From Gelria sp. Kuro-4 (GTDB lineage: Bacteria; Bacillota; DTU030; DUMP01): a stretch of 64,000 nt of DNA. The notes under the pieces are model-generated. The model made no database searches. It was not told the DNA's origin and saw only the letters and a program-made list of their open reading frames with translations. Location of the stretch: positions 2,287,757 to 2,351,756 of the forward strand of contig NZ_AP024619.1 in assembly GCF_019668485.1 (NCBI RefSeq). The letters run 5' to 3'. Positions 25,329-33,332 of the stretch are shown here, piece after piece. A program made the translations under genes and the position numbers. The first letter of the stretch is position 1. Every line of letters begins with the position of its first letter.

Positions 25329-26708
25329 TTAAGGCTGCGGAGCAGCCGGTGCCGGGGTGGGTACCGTGCCCAACGGTTGTTCGGAGCTTGGCTCACCGGG
25401 GGAAACGGTATTCTCGGGCAGCTCTAGCTCGGGTGCCTCGAGAACCTCGGCCGGCACTTCAAGCTTAAGGTTCGGGTCGTAGGTGTACTCGTCGGTCTGC
25501 ATGCTCATCTGCAGGGCCTGGATGGGAATTTCCTCGCCCTGGAACTTGGGTGCATAGGTGATCACCATGCTGTACTCGGCCTTTTTGGTCAGGTAGTCAG
25601 CGGCACCCACGTAGGTGATGCCCCAGAAGGAGAAAGAGTCGATCATCTCGGTGGCCTGGGCCAGAGACTTTTGCATCTCCTCCGCGCCGGCGAATTGCCC
25701 CAGGGCCGCGCTGAGGAACTTCTGGAAATCGTCCACGCGACCGTAGAAGGCGATTTCGTAGACCTTCTGCCCGTCAACCTCGGTGGTACCGAGGAGCTTA
25801 TAATGGAGGTAGTCCTCCATGCCGGGCGGGATCACCTCGGTTTGTTGCTGGGCCTGCTTCAGGATTTGGCCGAGGTCTGGCATCAAGCCCTTCGGATACC
25901 GGAACCAACCGACCTTGCCAGTTTTCGGATCCGGGAGCTTTTGGTACATCTCGCCGTCGGCCAGGTACATTTCGGTAGTCATGGCCTGCTCTTTGCCGTC
26001 GGGGAGGATCATTTTGACCGTGCTGGTCTGGTGAATCCGGTCCGGGAGCACCACTTCCTGGGTGATCTGCATGCTGGGCGCGATGCTCGGTAGCTCATCA
26101 GCGCCTTCAGCCCCCGGCCGCGGGATCAGCTTCATGCTGCCGCTCATAGCAGCGCGCATGGCCTTGATCTCTTTGCTGCGGGCCTGGCTCTTTTTCATTA
26201 TGTCCAGCACGTCTTGGTCGGTGGTGAAGACCTGGCTGAGGAAGGCCGCGCCCTCTTTCTCGCTCAAGGTGGCCGCCGGGTCGCCGCTCACCAGCCCCTC
26301 CCGGCTCAGCCAGGCGTAGAGGTTGTAGCCCCAGTGGCCGGGCTCAAGCTGGGCCGCTGTTTCCTGCGGCGGCAGCACGTCGTCGGTAAGGCCCAGGGTG
26401 CGCCCCACCAGCGCCACCGCCTCCACCCGGGTGATGGGCTGCTCGAGGTCCAGCCCTGCGCCGGGGGCGCCTTTCATAATGCCCTTTTGCGCCAGGAGGT
26501 CCGCCCCTTGGCCTGCCCGGCCAATGCCGCTCGCCTGAACCAGCAGCTGGGCGAACTCGCCGCGCGTCAGTACCCCGTCGGGCTTGGCGACAGCCTTCAA
26601 GAGGTCGGCCTGGCTGGGAGCCGCCGCCGCCACGCCGCTCAGGCTGAGGAGCGCTGCGCTCACCACCAGGGCCACCAGGCGCTTAACCCTTCTTGATCTG
26701 GAATTCAA
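25329..26708 (-). CDS. Exported SLH-domain protein with a DUF6612-like lipoprotein-type C-terminal domain
   Basis: 459 residues from a TTG at 26708, which has GGAGG eight bases upstream; the open frame extends to 26807 without a better site. A signal peptide covers about residues 1-30 (LVALVVSAALLSLSGVAAAA). Next come two or three degenerate S-layer homology segments (LTRGEFAQLLVQASG; ITRVEAVALVGRTLGLTD; HWGYNLYAWLSREGLVSG). The C-terminal half (about 200-430) is beta-rich (MKLIPRPG, TEMYLADGEMYQKLP, YEIAFYGR), like proteins that bind lipids or surface polymers. It likely attaches non-covalently to the cell wall. The Pro/Glu-rich tail is unstructured. Confidence 0.78.
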   Translation of the reverse strand: MNSRSRRVKRLVALVVSAALLSLSGVAAAAPSQADLLKAVAKPDGVLTRGEFAQLLVQASGIGRAGQGADLLAQKGIMKGAPGAGLDLEQPITRVEAVALVGRTLGLTDDVLPPQETAAQLEPGHWGYNLYAWLSREGLVSGDPAATLSEKEGAAFLSQVFTTDQDVLDIMKKSQARSKEIKAMRAAMSGSMKLIPRPGAEGADELPSIAPSMQITQEVVLPDRIHQTSTVKMILPDGKEQAMTTEMYLADGEMYQKLPDPKTGKVGWFRYPKGLMPDLGQILKQAQQQTEVIPPGMEDYLHYKLLGTTEVDGQKVYEIAFYGRVDDFQKFLSAALGQFAGAEEMQKSLAQATEMIDSFSFWGITYVGAADYLTKKAEYSMVITYAPKFQGEEIPIQALQMSMQTDEYTYDPNLKLEVPAEVLEAPELELPENTVSPGEPSSEQPLGTVPTPAPAAPQP

Positions 26709-26728
26709 CCGGAACGCCTCCTTTGCTG

Positions 26729-26945
26729 CCTTTTCCCTACCTTTAGAGACCGTCCGGCGCCCGTGCAGGACGCCGTATGACACAGGTACCACCTCCTTAC
26801 TCCTCAAGCCGCAGTCCAGCCTCTCTCCTCCGCGTACAGAGCGCGGCCGACAAGATGTGTGGGACCATAAAGTGCCGTTTCCCTACCGCTGGATACTGCC
26901 GGCACCCGCGCAGGGCGCCCTAAGGCCGAAGATATCACCTCCCCC
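26729..26945 (-). repeat. Two direct copies of a roughly 70-nt leader element upstream of the SLH gene
   Basis: On the minus strand, copy 1 (26945-26875) and copy 2 (26797-26729) both run from GGAGGTG through GGGCGCC or CGGCGTC, CTGC-CGGG-GCCGG, to GGTAGGGAAA-GGCA. Identity is roughly 70 percent by eye. In copy 1 GTGCCG and CGGCAC can pair around the conserved GGTAGGGAA. I do not recognise a known riboswitch class. No gene is evident in 26709-26963. Confidence 0.55.
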
Positions 26946-26963
26946 CAGGGTAGAGCCCCAGCC

Positions 26964-27620
26964 CTACGCCAGGTCTTTGCTGCGGAAAACGCGCTGGGCC
27001 GCAAGCGCCAGGCCGGCATACACGGCCGCCGCCGCCACCGGTAGCAGCCAGTAGAAATCAAAGGCCGAGGCCAGGTGCCTTTTCAGCCGGAGGAGCACCA
27101 CCCGCGCGCTGTCAGGGAAAAAAGCAGGCAGCAGGAACAGCAGGGGCAGCAGGTACACATAAGTGGCGCGCCGGTAACCCCAAAGGAAAAAGGCGAAGAG
27201 AAACAGTCCTTCCATCACCAGCCCCACCGACACCAGGCCGGTAAGCGCCGCCGGCAACATGGAAATGTCGGCCGGCGAGCTCAGCCAGGGTAGGGCCTGC
27301 ACTGCCTTAGCCGCACCGGCTAGGAGGAACACCGGAACCACAGTAAGGACAACGGCCGTCAGGAATTTGGCCGTTACAATGGTCTCCGCCCGCACGGGCA
27401 GGGCACGCTGTAAACTAAGCCCGTCATTCGTTTCCTCCTCGTAACAAACACGGCCGACGCACACGTACGGGATCATGAAGCTCCACGCTCCCACCATGGA
27501 AAGCCAGTCTTTGCCGTGCCCAAAACCCAGCATGGATGCCATGGATATGCCGAGGAGCAGCAGATAGATGAATAAGGTCGAGCGCAGGATCTTGAAGTCC
27601 TTCCCCACCAGGGTCCACAT
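26964..27620 (-). CDS. ABC-2 type transporter permease
   Basis: 218 residues from the ATG at 27620, after GGGAGGAG. Six hydrophobic segments are visible, including TLFIYLLLLGISMASML, FLTAVVLTVVPVFLLAGAA, LVSVGLVMEGLFLFAFFLWG and FYWLLPVAAAAVYAGLAL. The early soluble motif YEEETNDGLSLQRALPVRAETIV is typical of the ABC2 subfamily paired with YtrA-regulated ATPases. The last gene of a gntR-ATPase-permease operon. The substrate is unknown; relatives act in cell-envelope stress or peptide resistance. Confidence 0.85.
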   Translation of the reverse strand: MWTLVGKDFKILRSTLFIYLLLLGISMASMLGFGHGKDWLSMVGAWSFMIPYVCVGRVCYEEETNDGLSLQRALPVRAETIVTAKFLTAVVLTVVPVFLLAGAAKAVQALPWLSSPADISMLPAALTGLVSVGLVMEGLFLFAFFLWGYRRATYVYLLPLLFLLPAFFPDSARVVLLRLKRHLASAFDFYWLLPVAAAAVYAGLALAAQRVFRSKDLA

Positions 27621-27677
27621 ATAAGGTTCTTCTCCTCCCTTTTTCTTCTTGGACAACCCACCACGAGGAAAGCGCAC

Positions 27678-28547
27678 TTACGGGATACGGTGCGCCACTT
27701 CCGCCAGGAGCAGGCCCTCCAGGTCCAAGGGACGCACCTCCGCCTGTCCGGCGAGGTCAGGGCGCTTGGCCGTAAGGTCCCGGTAACTCCCCGTCACTCC
27801 CAGGCAGCGCTCCCCCTCTTGGGCCCAGGTTTTGAGCCAGGGTTTAAGCTCGCTGAGGAGGGCTGCCGGGAAGGCTAAGCTCTTCCAGTCGGCCAGCAGG
27901 TCGTCCTTTTCCCGGCAGAGGACGAGCTGACCGGCGCAGAGCACCGCCACGTAGTCGGCCACCTTAGCCACATCCTCCAGGAGGTGGGTGGAGAAAAAGA
28001 CGGCGCGCCGCTCGTCCTGGATCACGCCCAGCATCTCTTGCAGAACTTCCCGCCGGACGATGGGGTCGAGCCCGGCCATGGGTTCGTCCAGGATGAGGAC
28101 CTCCGGATGGTGAGCCAGGGCCAGAGCAAGGGAGAGCTTAGCGCGCGTGCCCTTGGAAAGCTGCGTGATGTTCTTGCGCGCCGGCACCTGAAACTTTGCC
28201 AATAGCTTGCGGCAGAGCTCATCGTCCCAGCCCCGGTAAAAGCGGGAGTAAAAGCGCGCCGTCCACTCCGGCGTGGTGTTTCGGTAAAAAGGGTGGGTCT
28301 CCGCCACGTAACCGACGCGCTGGTGCAGGGCCACCTCATCGCGCCGCGCATCCAGCCCCAGGATATGCACCTCCCCGCCGTCCGGGTGCACGAGGTTCAG
28401 AAGACACTTGATGGTGGTACTTTTCCCGGCCCCGTTCGGCCCGATGAAGCCCATGATGAAGCCGGAAGGCAGGGTAAAGGAAAGCGGGCCCAGGGTGAAG
28501 CCGGGAAAAGTCTTGGTGAGGCCGGCCACTTCGATAGCCGCGGTCAT
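27678..28547 (-). CDS. ABC transporter ATPase of the YtrB/BcrA type
   Basis: 289 residues. Walker A GPNGAGKSTTIKCLLNLV, a signature replaced by LSKGTRAKLSLALAL, Walker B LILDEPMAGLDP and H-loop FSTHLLEDVAK. The substituted signature (LSKGT rather than LSGGQ) is common in this subfamily. The 70-residue C-terminal extension probably contacts the permease. It overlaps the gntR stop by 4 nt (ATGA), so translation is coupled. Confidence 0.93.
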   Translation of the reverse strand: MTAAIEVAGLTKTFPGFTLGPLSFTLPSGFIMGFIGPNGAGKSTTIKCLLNLVHPDGGEVHILGLDARRDEVALHQRVGYVAETHPFYRNTTPEWTARFYSRFYRGWDDELCRKLLAKFQVPARKNITQLSKGTRAKLSLALALAHHPEVLILDEPMAGLDPIVRREVLQEMLGVIQDERRAVFFSTHLLEDVAKVADYVAVLCAGQLVLCREKDDLLADWKSLAFPAALLSELKPWLKTWAQEGERCLGVTGSYRDLTAKRPDLAGQAEVRPLDLEGLLLAEVAHRIP

Positions 28548-28930
28548 AGGTTGACATCCCCTCCCTGTAGAGCACGCTCGAAGAGCGCTGCGATCTCGTC
28601 GTTGCTGAGGCCGAGCTTCCGCGCCTCCGCTACCGCTGCCGCCAGCCGGTCGGCGGCCGCGGCGCGTGCGGCCTCTTTAGCCCGGTCCAGGCTGAGCTGG
28701 GCCACGAAGGTCCCCAGCCCCGGGCGTGTGGCGATGAGCCCCTGGCGCTCCAGCTCCAGGTAGGCACGGCGCGTGGTGATGACGCTGGTGGTGAGCTGCT
28801 GCGCCAGCTCGCGAATGGAGGGAAGCGGCTCGCCGGGAGCAAGCCGCCCGGTGAGAATAAGGCGCCGGAGCTCGCCGACAATCTGCTGGTAAAGCGGCTC
28901 CGGGTTTTCGTTTGAAACGCGTAGCAGCAA
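28544..28930 (-). CDS. GntR-family (YtrA subfamily) repressor
   Basis: 128 residues from a TTG at 28930 with AAAGGTGGTGG upstream; the longer frame to 29020 would run over the operator. Winged helix: PLYQQIVGELRRLILTGRLA PGEPLPSIRELAQQLTTSVITTRRAYLELERQGLI, then a short helical dimerisation tail, which is the length typical of YtrA. It probably represses its own operon with the ABC transporter, since a perfect palindrome overlaps the promoter. Confidence 0.92.
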   Translation of the reverse strand: MLLRVSNENPEPLYQQIVGELRRLILTGRLAPGEPLPSIRELAQQLTTSVITTRRAYLELERQGLIATRPGLGTFVAQLSLDRAKEAARAAAADRLAAAVAEARKLGLSNDEIAALFERALQGGDVNL

Positions 28931-29006
28931 ACAACCACCACCTTTCGCGCCGCACACCTGCCACCTCCTCCGACCCGGGCTCGGGCTCGTTGCAGCGGGC
29001 CTGCGT

Positions 29007-29057
29007 ACTGTATATATCAACTATATACAGTATAAACACACGCACTTCTCATGTCAA
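29007..29057 (-). promoter_or_regulatory. Sigma-A promoter with palindromic operator for the gntR-ABC operon
   Basis: Minus strand TTGACA (29057-29052), 17 nt, TATACT (29034-29029). A perfect inverted repeat ACTGTATATA-N5-TATATACAGT (29007-29031) overlaps the -10 end, the expected place for a YtrA-type repressor site. Confidence 0.85.
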
Positions 29058-29063
29058 GCCTTC

Positions 29064-29116
29064 GGGGTCAGGTATCAACTTCTCATCGTTTCTCTCAGCT
29101 CTGCGAAAAACAACTG
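29064..29116 (+). repeat. Dispersed repeat family A, copy 2
   Basis: It starts GGGGTCAGGTATCAACTTCT and continues about 33 nt further, aligning with 30492-30545 at roughly 87 percent. It lies upstream of the marR-arsM pair. Confidence 0.8.
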
Positions 29117-29199
29117 CCTACCAAGAGCTGAGAAGGCTCGGCCCTGCAAGATAACATCGTCGCCGAAAGAGACAATGGTCTCTTCATTCGTGGCGTTAG

Positions 29200-29229
29200 T
29201 TGCATTATACAATACTTGTATGATACAAT
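29200..29229 (+). promoter_or_regulatory. Promoter and overlapping operator of marR-arsM
   Basis: TTGCAT (29200-29205), 18 nt, TACAAT (29224-29229). Alternating half-sites ATACAA-TAC-TTGTAT-G-ATACAA cover 29207-29228 across the spacer and -10. They are a good candidate for autorepression by the MarR protein. Confidence 0.7.
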
Positions 29230-29247
29230 AACACCGGGTGAACAACA

Positions 29248-29718
29248 ATGCACTCAAAACCTTTAGAACCCTTAGCCAGGGAACTGCGCCAATTGCTGGC
29301 CGAACTGAGCCGGGTCACGCAGCTCGTGGAAAAAAGCGAAGTCGGCTGCTGCGGCCTGACCCTCGCCCAGTGTCACCTGCTGCTTGTGGTGGCTCAGGGT
29401 GAAGGCGGGGGGACAGCGCCGAGCGATGTCGCAACCACACTAGGGCTGGATCTGAGCACGGTAAGCCGCGTGGCTGACGGGCTGGTCCGGCAGAACTTGC
29501 TCGTGAGGGAGGTGGACCCGGCCGACCGCCGTCGCAACCTGCTCTTCCCCACCGCAGCTGGCAAAGAACTGGTGCGGTTCATAAACCAGGGTATGAATAC
29601 CTACGCACGCACGGTGCTCGAGCAGATCCCGGCGGACAAGCGGTTCGCCGTGCTGGAGAGTCTCTATTTGCTCATCGCCGCCCTACGCAAAGCCAAAGGA
29701 GGGTGCTGCTGTGAATGA
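29248..29718 (+). CDS. MarR-family regulator with C-terminal cysteine cluster
   Basis: 156 residues. Winged helix GLTLAQCHLLLVVAQGEGGG TAPSDVATTLGLDLSTVSRVADGLVRQNLLVREVDPADRRRNLLFPTAAG. Cysteines are placed unusually: GCCGL before the DNA-binding domain and GGCCCE at the very C-terminus. With arsM directly downstream (8-nt overlap), As(III) sensing through these thiols is plausible but not shown. MarR regulators of arsenic genes are less common than ArsR. The ribosome site is weak. Confidence 0.85.
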   Translation: MHSKPLEPLARELRQLLAELSRVTQLVEKSEVGCCGLTLAQCHLLLVVAQGEGGGTAPSDVATTLGLDLSTVSRVADGLVRQNLLVREVDPADRRRNLLFPTAAGKELVRFINQGMNTYARTVLEQIPADKRFAVLESLYLLIAALRKAKGGCCCE

Positions 29719-30505
29719 TTCCGTGAAGAATGCCGTCCGCACCAAGTACGCCCATCTGGCCCGACAGGCCCTGTCCGGTTCGACCTGCAGCTGTTGTTCT
29801 TCCCCGGATTTCAGTTGCTCCGCTTATACGGCCGCAGAAACGGCCGGCCTGCCCGCGGGGCTTGCCCAGTCCTCCCTGGGCTGCGGCAACCCTACCGCCT
29901 TGGCCGGTTTGCGCCCGGGTGAAGTGGTCCTCGATTTAGGGAGCGGGGCAGGTCTGGACGTCTTGCTCGCCGCCCAGCGGGTGGGACCGGAAGGCAAGGT
30001 ATACGGCCTGGACATGACCGACGAGATGCTGGAACTCGCCCGCCGCAACCAGCGCGCAAGCGGGATCAGCAACGTGGAGTTCATGAAGGGTGAAATGGAA
30101 AACATACCCCTTCCGGACAACCACATCGATGTGATCATGTCCAATTGCGTGATCAACCTGGCGGCAGATAAGGCCGTCGTCCTTAAGGAGGCTTATCGCG
30201 TGCTGAAGCCGGGTGGACGCTTGGCCATCTCGGATATGGTGTGGCGCCGCGAGGTACCCCACTGGCTGCGCGAGCAGGTGGAGCTCTGGGCCGGCTGCGT
30301 CGCCGGTGCCCTTACCGAGGCGGAGTACCGCCGGCTGCTGGAAGAAGCGGGATTTACGGACGTGAAACTGGAGGTAACCCACGTCTTTAGTGAGGCCGAC
30401 CTCCCGGTAGGTCACCTGAGTGAAGAGACCACAGAGCAACTCGCCCCGTATGCAGGTTCGCTGGTGAGCGCCTTCGTGCAGGCACGGGCACGGGGTCAGG
30501 TATAA
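29711..30505 (+). CDS. arsM: Arsenite S-adenosylmethionine methyltransferase
   Basis: 264 residues from a GTG overlapping marR. The SAM site is VVLDLGSGAGLDVLLAAQRV. Cysteines expected for As(III) binding are present in SSLGCGNPTALA, MSNCVINL and WAGCVAGAL, and there is an extra cluster STCSCCSSPDFSC near the N-terminus. It methylates arsenite to volatile or less reactive organoarsenicals in the cytoplasm. The last codons (RGQV stop) fall inside a family A repeat, so the native C-terminus has probably been replaced. Confidence 0.93.
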   Translation: MNDSVKNAVRTKYAHLARQALSGSTCSCCSSPDFSCSAYTAAETAGLPAGLAQSSLGCGNPTALAGLRPGEVVLDLGSGAGLDVLLAAQRVGPEGKVYGLDMTDEMLELARRNQRASGISNVEFMKGEMENIPLPDNHIDVIMSNCVINLAADKAVVLKEAYRVLKPGGRLAISDMVWRREVPHWLREQVELWAGCVAGALTEAEYRRLLEEAGFTDVKLEVTHVFSEADLPVGHLSEETTEQLAPYAGSLVSAFVQARARGQV

Positions 30506-30545
30506 ACTTCTCATCGTTTTTGTCAACTCTGCGAAAGAACAGCTG
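30492..30545 (+). repeat. Dispersed repeat family A, copy 3
   Basis: GGGGTCAGGTATAAACTTCT and about 34 further nt matching copy 2. It contains the arsM stop codon (30503-30505). Confidence 0.8.
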
Positions 30546-30612
30546 TCGGGCCCACCACGGGCCCTCATTTATTTCCAGCAAGGGGCCCTCGACGCGGGAC
30601 AACAGGTGCCGG

Positions 30613-30819
30613 TCACCCGGGCTTTTTTACCAGATACCTCCAGCCGCGCATTAGCTTGATGAGGTTAACCTCGGGCCGCGCCAGAAAGCGCACAGGCAGT
30701 ACTGAAGTACCGAGGCCGCGGTTGACGTAGAGGTGGGTCTTTTGCACCCGGTGAAGGGCAGCCACGTAACGCGGCGGGTAGGGCTGTTCAAGGAACAACA
30801 AACTGTTCCTTCCCCTCAT
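30613..30819 (-). pseudogene. C-terminal remnant of a YkuE-like metallophosphoesterase
   Basis: The frame encodes RYVAALHRVQKTHLYVNRGL and then GTSVLPVRFLARPEVNLIKL, which corresponds to the last 50 residues of YkuE-type calcineurin-like phosphoesterases. The metal-binding N-terminal 200 residues are absent. No other gene is seen in the 30506-31051 gap. Confidence 0.6.
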
Positions 30820-31051
30820 TATTTGCTCGGAGCAGGTATAGAATCTGTTCCTTTTTTTTGCGCGGCGGCCTAGCTACAAACAAAGGTTTAAAAAGCGGCT
30901 CAAGCGGCTGCCATTCCCACTCGCCCAGTCTTAGGCCCGGCAGGTATTCGGCAACCGGAAAACGAAGTAAATAGAAACGCGAAAAACCAGCACTCCCCAA
31001 AAAAGCGGAACGGCCGCCCTCTGTTCTGCGTCTTAAAGGTGAGGGAACCAC

Positions 31052-31651
31052 ATGGCACGAAGCGCGTCCCTCGAAAACGACGCCCCCGCCCTGCGGGTGC
31101 TCTTCGAGCTCTTTTATGAAGATGCATACCGCAGTGCCTACATGATCACCCGTAACCAGCATCAGGCCGAGGATGTTACGCAGGAGGCCTTTCTCAAGGC
31201 TTTTAACCACTTCGATACGCTGGCCGAACCGAAAAAGTTCGGCGCCTGGCTCAAGTCCATCGTTGTGCGCACGGCCATCGACCTGCTGCGGCGCGAAAAG
31301 CGGTTCGTGTTCTCGGACGAACTGGAAGGCGAATCCGGGGAGGCCGGGCTTTATCCCGCCGCCTTCCCCCTGCCGGAGCAAGAACTGGAGCGTGCAGAAC
31401 TCAAGGCAGTGGTGCGGCAGGCCGTCGCCGCTCTGCCGGCCAAGCAGCAGCTCGTGGTAGTGCTGAAGTTCTACCACGGCCTCAAGGACCCGGAAATCGC
31501 CCAGGTTCTCCAGGTCTCGGTGGGGACGGTCAAGTCGCGTGCGCACCGCGCCCTCCTTACTTTAGCCAAAAGGTTAGGACCTTATGTGCAGGGTCGTCGC
31601 AGCACCGCGCTGGATCCTACCTCGCTTGAGCGAGGGGGTGTGGGTGAATGA
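31052..31651 (+). CDS. ECF-type RNA polymerase sigma factor
   Basis: 199 residues, with AAAGGTGAGGG six bases before the ATG. Region 2: LFYEDAYRSAYMITRNQHQA EDVTQEAFLKAF. Region 4: ALPAKQQLVVVLKFYHGLKDPEIAQVLQVSVGTVKSRAHRALLTL. The C-terminus overlaps by 4 nt the gene for a membrane protein with DUF4367, which probably controls it as an anti-sigma factor. Confidence 0.93.
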   Translation: MARSASLENDAPALRVLFELFYEDAYRSAYMITRNQHQAEDVTQEAFLKAFNHFDTLAEPKKFGAWLKSIVVRTAIDLLRREKRFVFSDELEGESGEAGLYPAAFPLPEQELERAELKAVVRQAVAALPAKQQLVVVLKFYHGLKDPEIAQVLQVSVGTVKSRAHRALLTLAKRLGPYVQGRRSTALDPTSLERGGVGE

Positions 31652-32424
31652 CCTCGCTGAATAAGTGGAAAGAACTCGAAAAGCTTCTCCAAGAGAGCCT
31701 CCACGATGAGGCCGCCCAGGTGGCTGTGCCCCCGGCGGAGGAGGCCTGGGCACGCCTCGCTGCTTCACTGGGCCGAAAACCGGCGCGTCACGTGTGGCCC
31801 GAGCGGCTGCGCCGCTTCTCACCCCTGGCGGCCGCCGTGCTCGCAGCCGTAGTCCTCACCGCAGCGGCCCTAGGTTATTCCTCCGCGGCCGGCGCTTTCG
31901 GCCGCCGCTTCTTCTCGCTGGTCGTGAACGTTCTCCAAGGGGAAACCCAGCCCCAGGACGTGCACATCTCCATGTCCAACGTAACCCCGCCCCCGCCCGG
32001 CGCGCCCCCGCCGCCACCGGACTGGCCGCTGGCCACCGGGGAACGGGTGGTCACCCCGGCGGAAGCCCACAAAGAGGCCGGCTTTGCCTTTAAGGAACCC
32101 GCGTACCTGCCGCGCGGCCTGGCGCGCGACATCGTGACCCTTCTGCCGGCCCAGGTCAATCAGTACTTTCGGGGCCAGGACGGGAAGCTTATCCTCCGCC
32201 AGCACCATACCCCGCGTGACTTCGCCGCCAGTTCTTTCTTCCGCAACGCCCGGGTGGAAAAGGTGAACATCAGCGGCGCCGAGGGCACCCTGGTCGTGCA
32301 GCGCAACCCGTTCACCCAGCGCGACGAGGTCACCCTCCTCTGGTTTGCAGACAACATCGAGTTCCGCCTGGAGGGCAACATCAGCTCCCGTGAGGCTCTC
32401 AAGGTCGCCCGCTCCCTAAAATAG
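31648..32424 (+). CDS. Membrane-anchored DUF4367 protein, probable anti-sigma partner
   Basis: 258 residues. A soluble N-terminus of about 60 residues, one TM helix (LAAAVLAAVVLTAAALGYSSAAGA), a Pro-rich linker (PPPPGAPPPPPDWP), then a DUF4367 domain (HKEAGFAFKEPAYLPRGLAR ... VTLLWFADNIEFRLEGNIS). This layout, directly after an ECF sigma gene, is common in Firmicutes, where the extracytoplasmic domain senses and the N-terminus holds the sigma factor. No zinc-binding anti-sigma motif is visible at the N-terminus. Confidence 0.8.
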   Translation: MTSLNKWKELEKLLQESLHDEAAQVAVPPAEEAWARLAASLGRKPARHVWPERLRRFSPLAAAVLAAVVLTAAALGYSSAAGAFGRRFFSLVVNVLQGETQPQDVHISMSNVTPPPPGAPPPPPDWPLATGERVVTPAEAHKEAGFAFKEPAYLPRGLARDIVTLLPAQVNQYFRGQDGKLILRQHHTPRDFAASSFFRNARVEKVNISGAEGTLVVQRNPFTQRDEVTLLWFADNIEFRLEGNISSREALKVARSLK

Positions 32425-32432
32425 CTCAGGAG

Positions 32433-32459
32433 CCCCGGTGCGCGGCCGGGGTTCTTTTA
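32433..32459 (+). terminator. Rho-independent terminator of the ECF operon
   Basis: CCCCGG / CCGGGG stem followed by TTCTTTTA, directly after the DUF4367 gene. Confidence 0.8.
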
Positions 32460-32622
32460 TCGTGCTTCCTTGCCTCGCTTCTGTTCTCGAGACGGCTCCA
32501 CAACCAAGCATCCCCCGCCCAATGCCGAGGGGCCGCCAGCCGGTCCCAGGCGAATTGCAGCGCACCCAGCAGAACTCGACCAACGAGAAGATCTTACCGA
32601 CGGCAGAATAGCAATCAGGCCC

Positions 32623-32651
32623 TTGACAGTTGGTGGCGGCCGCTATATAAT
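32623..32651 (+). promoter_or_regulatory. Consensus sigma-A promoter of the PadR operon
   Basis: TTGACA (32623-32628), 17 nt, TATAAT (32646-32651): a perfect match in both boxes. A GTCA-N6-TGAC inverted repeat lies just downstream (32655-32668) and could be the PadR operator. Confidence 0.88.
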
Positions 32652-32695
32652 AGTGTCAGCTAGATGACTTAATCATATAGAAAGAGGGATCAGAT

Positions 32696-33103
32696 ATGTA
32701 CGAGCCTCAGCAGTGGCCGCACCGGCACGGTGCGTGCGGTTGCCACGGGCCGGGTGCCGGCGGCCGGCGGGAGGGGTTCATCCAGCCCTGCCTGCTTCTC
32801 CTGCTACTGGAAAAGCCGGCCCACGGCTACGAGCTGTTGGATCGGCTGGGCGACTTCGGCCTGGCGGAGGCCGACCCGGGGGGCATCTACCGCAATCTCA
32901 AGCGCCTGGAAGAAGAGGGCTACATCGCGTCCACCTGGGAAACAGGCGGGCCCGGGCCGGCGCGCAAGGAGTACCGGGTGACCCCGGAAGGTGAAGACCT
33001 GCTCCATGCCTGGGCGAACGCCCTGACACAACAAAAAAAGAACCTGGAAAGGTTCCTTGCCCGTTATCAAGGATACTTCGGCGCGAAAGGAGGTGAAGCA
33101 TGA
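32696..33103 (+). CDS. PadR-family transcriptional regulator
   Basis: 135 residues. A His/Gly/Cys-rich N-terminus (HRHGACGCHGPGAGG), then the PadR winged helix FIQPCLLLLLLEKPAHGYEL LDRLG ... PGGIYRNLKRLEEEGYI ... PARKEYRVTPEGEDLL and a C-terminal helix. It is probably an autorepressor of the strong promoter upstream. The two HxxxCxCH residues near the start could bind metal, as could the product of the overlapping next gene. Confidence 0.9.
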   Translation: MYEPQQWPHRHGACGCHGPGAGGRREGFIQPCLLLLLLEKPAHGYELLDRLGDFGLAEADPGGIYRNLKRLEEEGYIASTWETGGPGPARKEYRVTPEGEDLLHAWANALTQQKKNLERFLARYQGYFGAKGGEA

Positions 33104-33309
33104 TGTTCGGTCGCCATGGTTTCGGCCCCGGCTTCGGGTTCGGGTTTGGCGGCGGCTGCGGCTGCCGGCATGGCTTGGGCCCGCACTTCCACCGGCACTT
33201 CCTGACCAAGGATGAGCGCCTGGCACGGGTGAAGGACTACCTGGAGGCGCTCCGCGCGGAGGAAAAGGCCGTCGAGGAGTACCTTAAGAAACTCGCGAAC
33301 GAAGAGTAA
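33100..33309 (+). CDS. Small Gly/Phe/His/Cys-rich protein cotranscribed with PadR
   Basis: 69 residues, ATG overlapping the padR stop by 4 nt, with AAAGGAGGTGAAGC upstream. The first half is GRHGFGPGFGFGFGGGCGCR HGLGPHFHRHF, and the second is a charged helix (KDERLARVKDYLEALRAEEKAVEEYLKKLA). It resembles DUF5320-like proteins that accompany PadR regulators. The function is unknown; the His/Cys pattern suggests metal binding. Confidence 0.8.
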   Translation: MMFGRHGFGPGFGFGFGGGCGCRHGLGPHFHRHFLTKDERLARVKDYLEALRAEEKAVEEYLKKLANEE

Positions 33310-33332
33310 GAGCGGCCCACCGGCCGCTTTGA

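Noticed and set aside
26729-26945. c-di-GMP-I riboswitch at the SLH leader
   Set aside because: No GCAAAGCC or GAAA-capped stem is present, unlike at 47520-47600.
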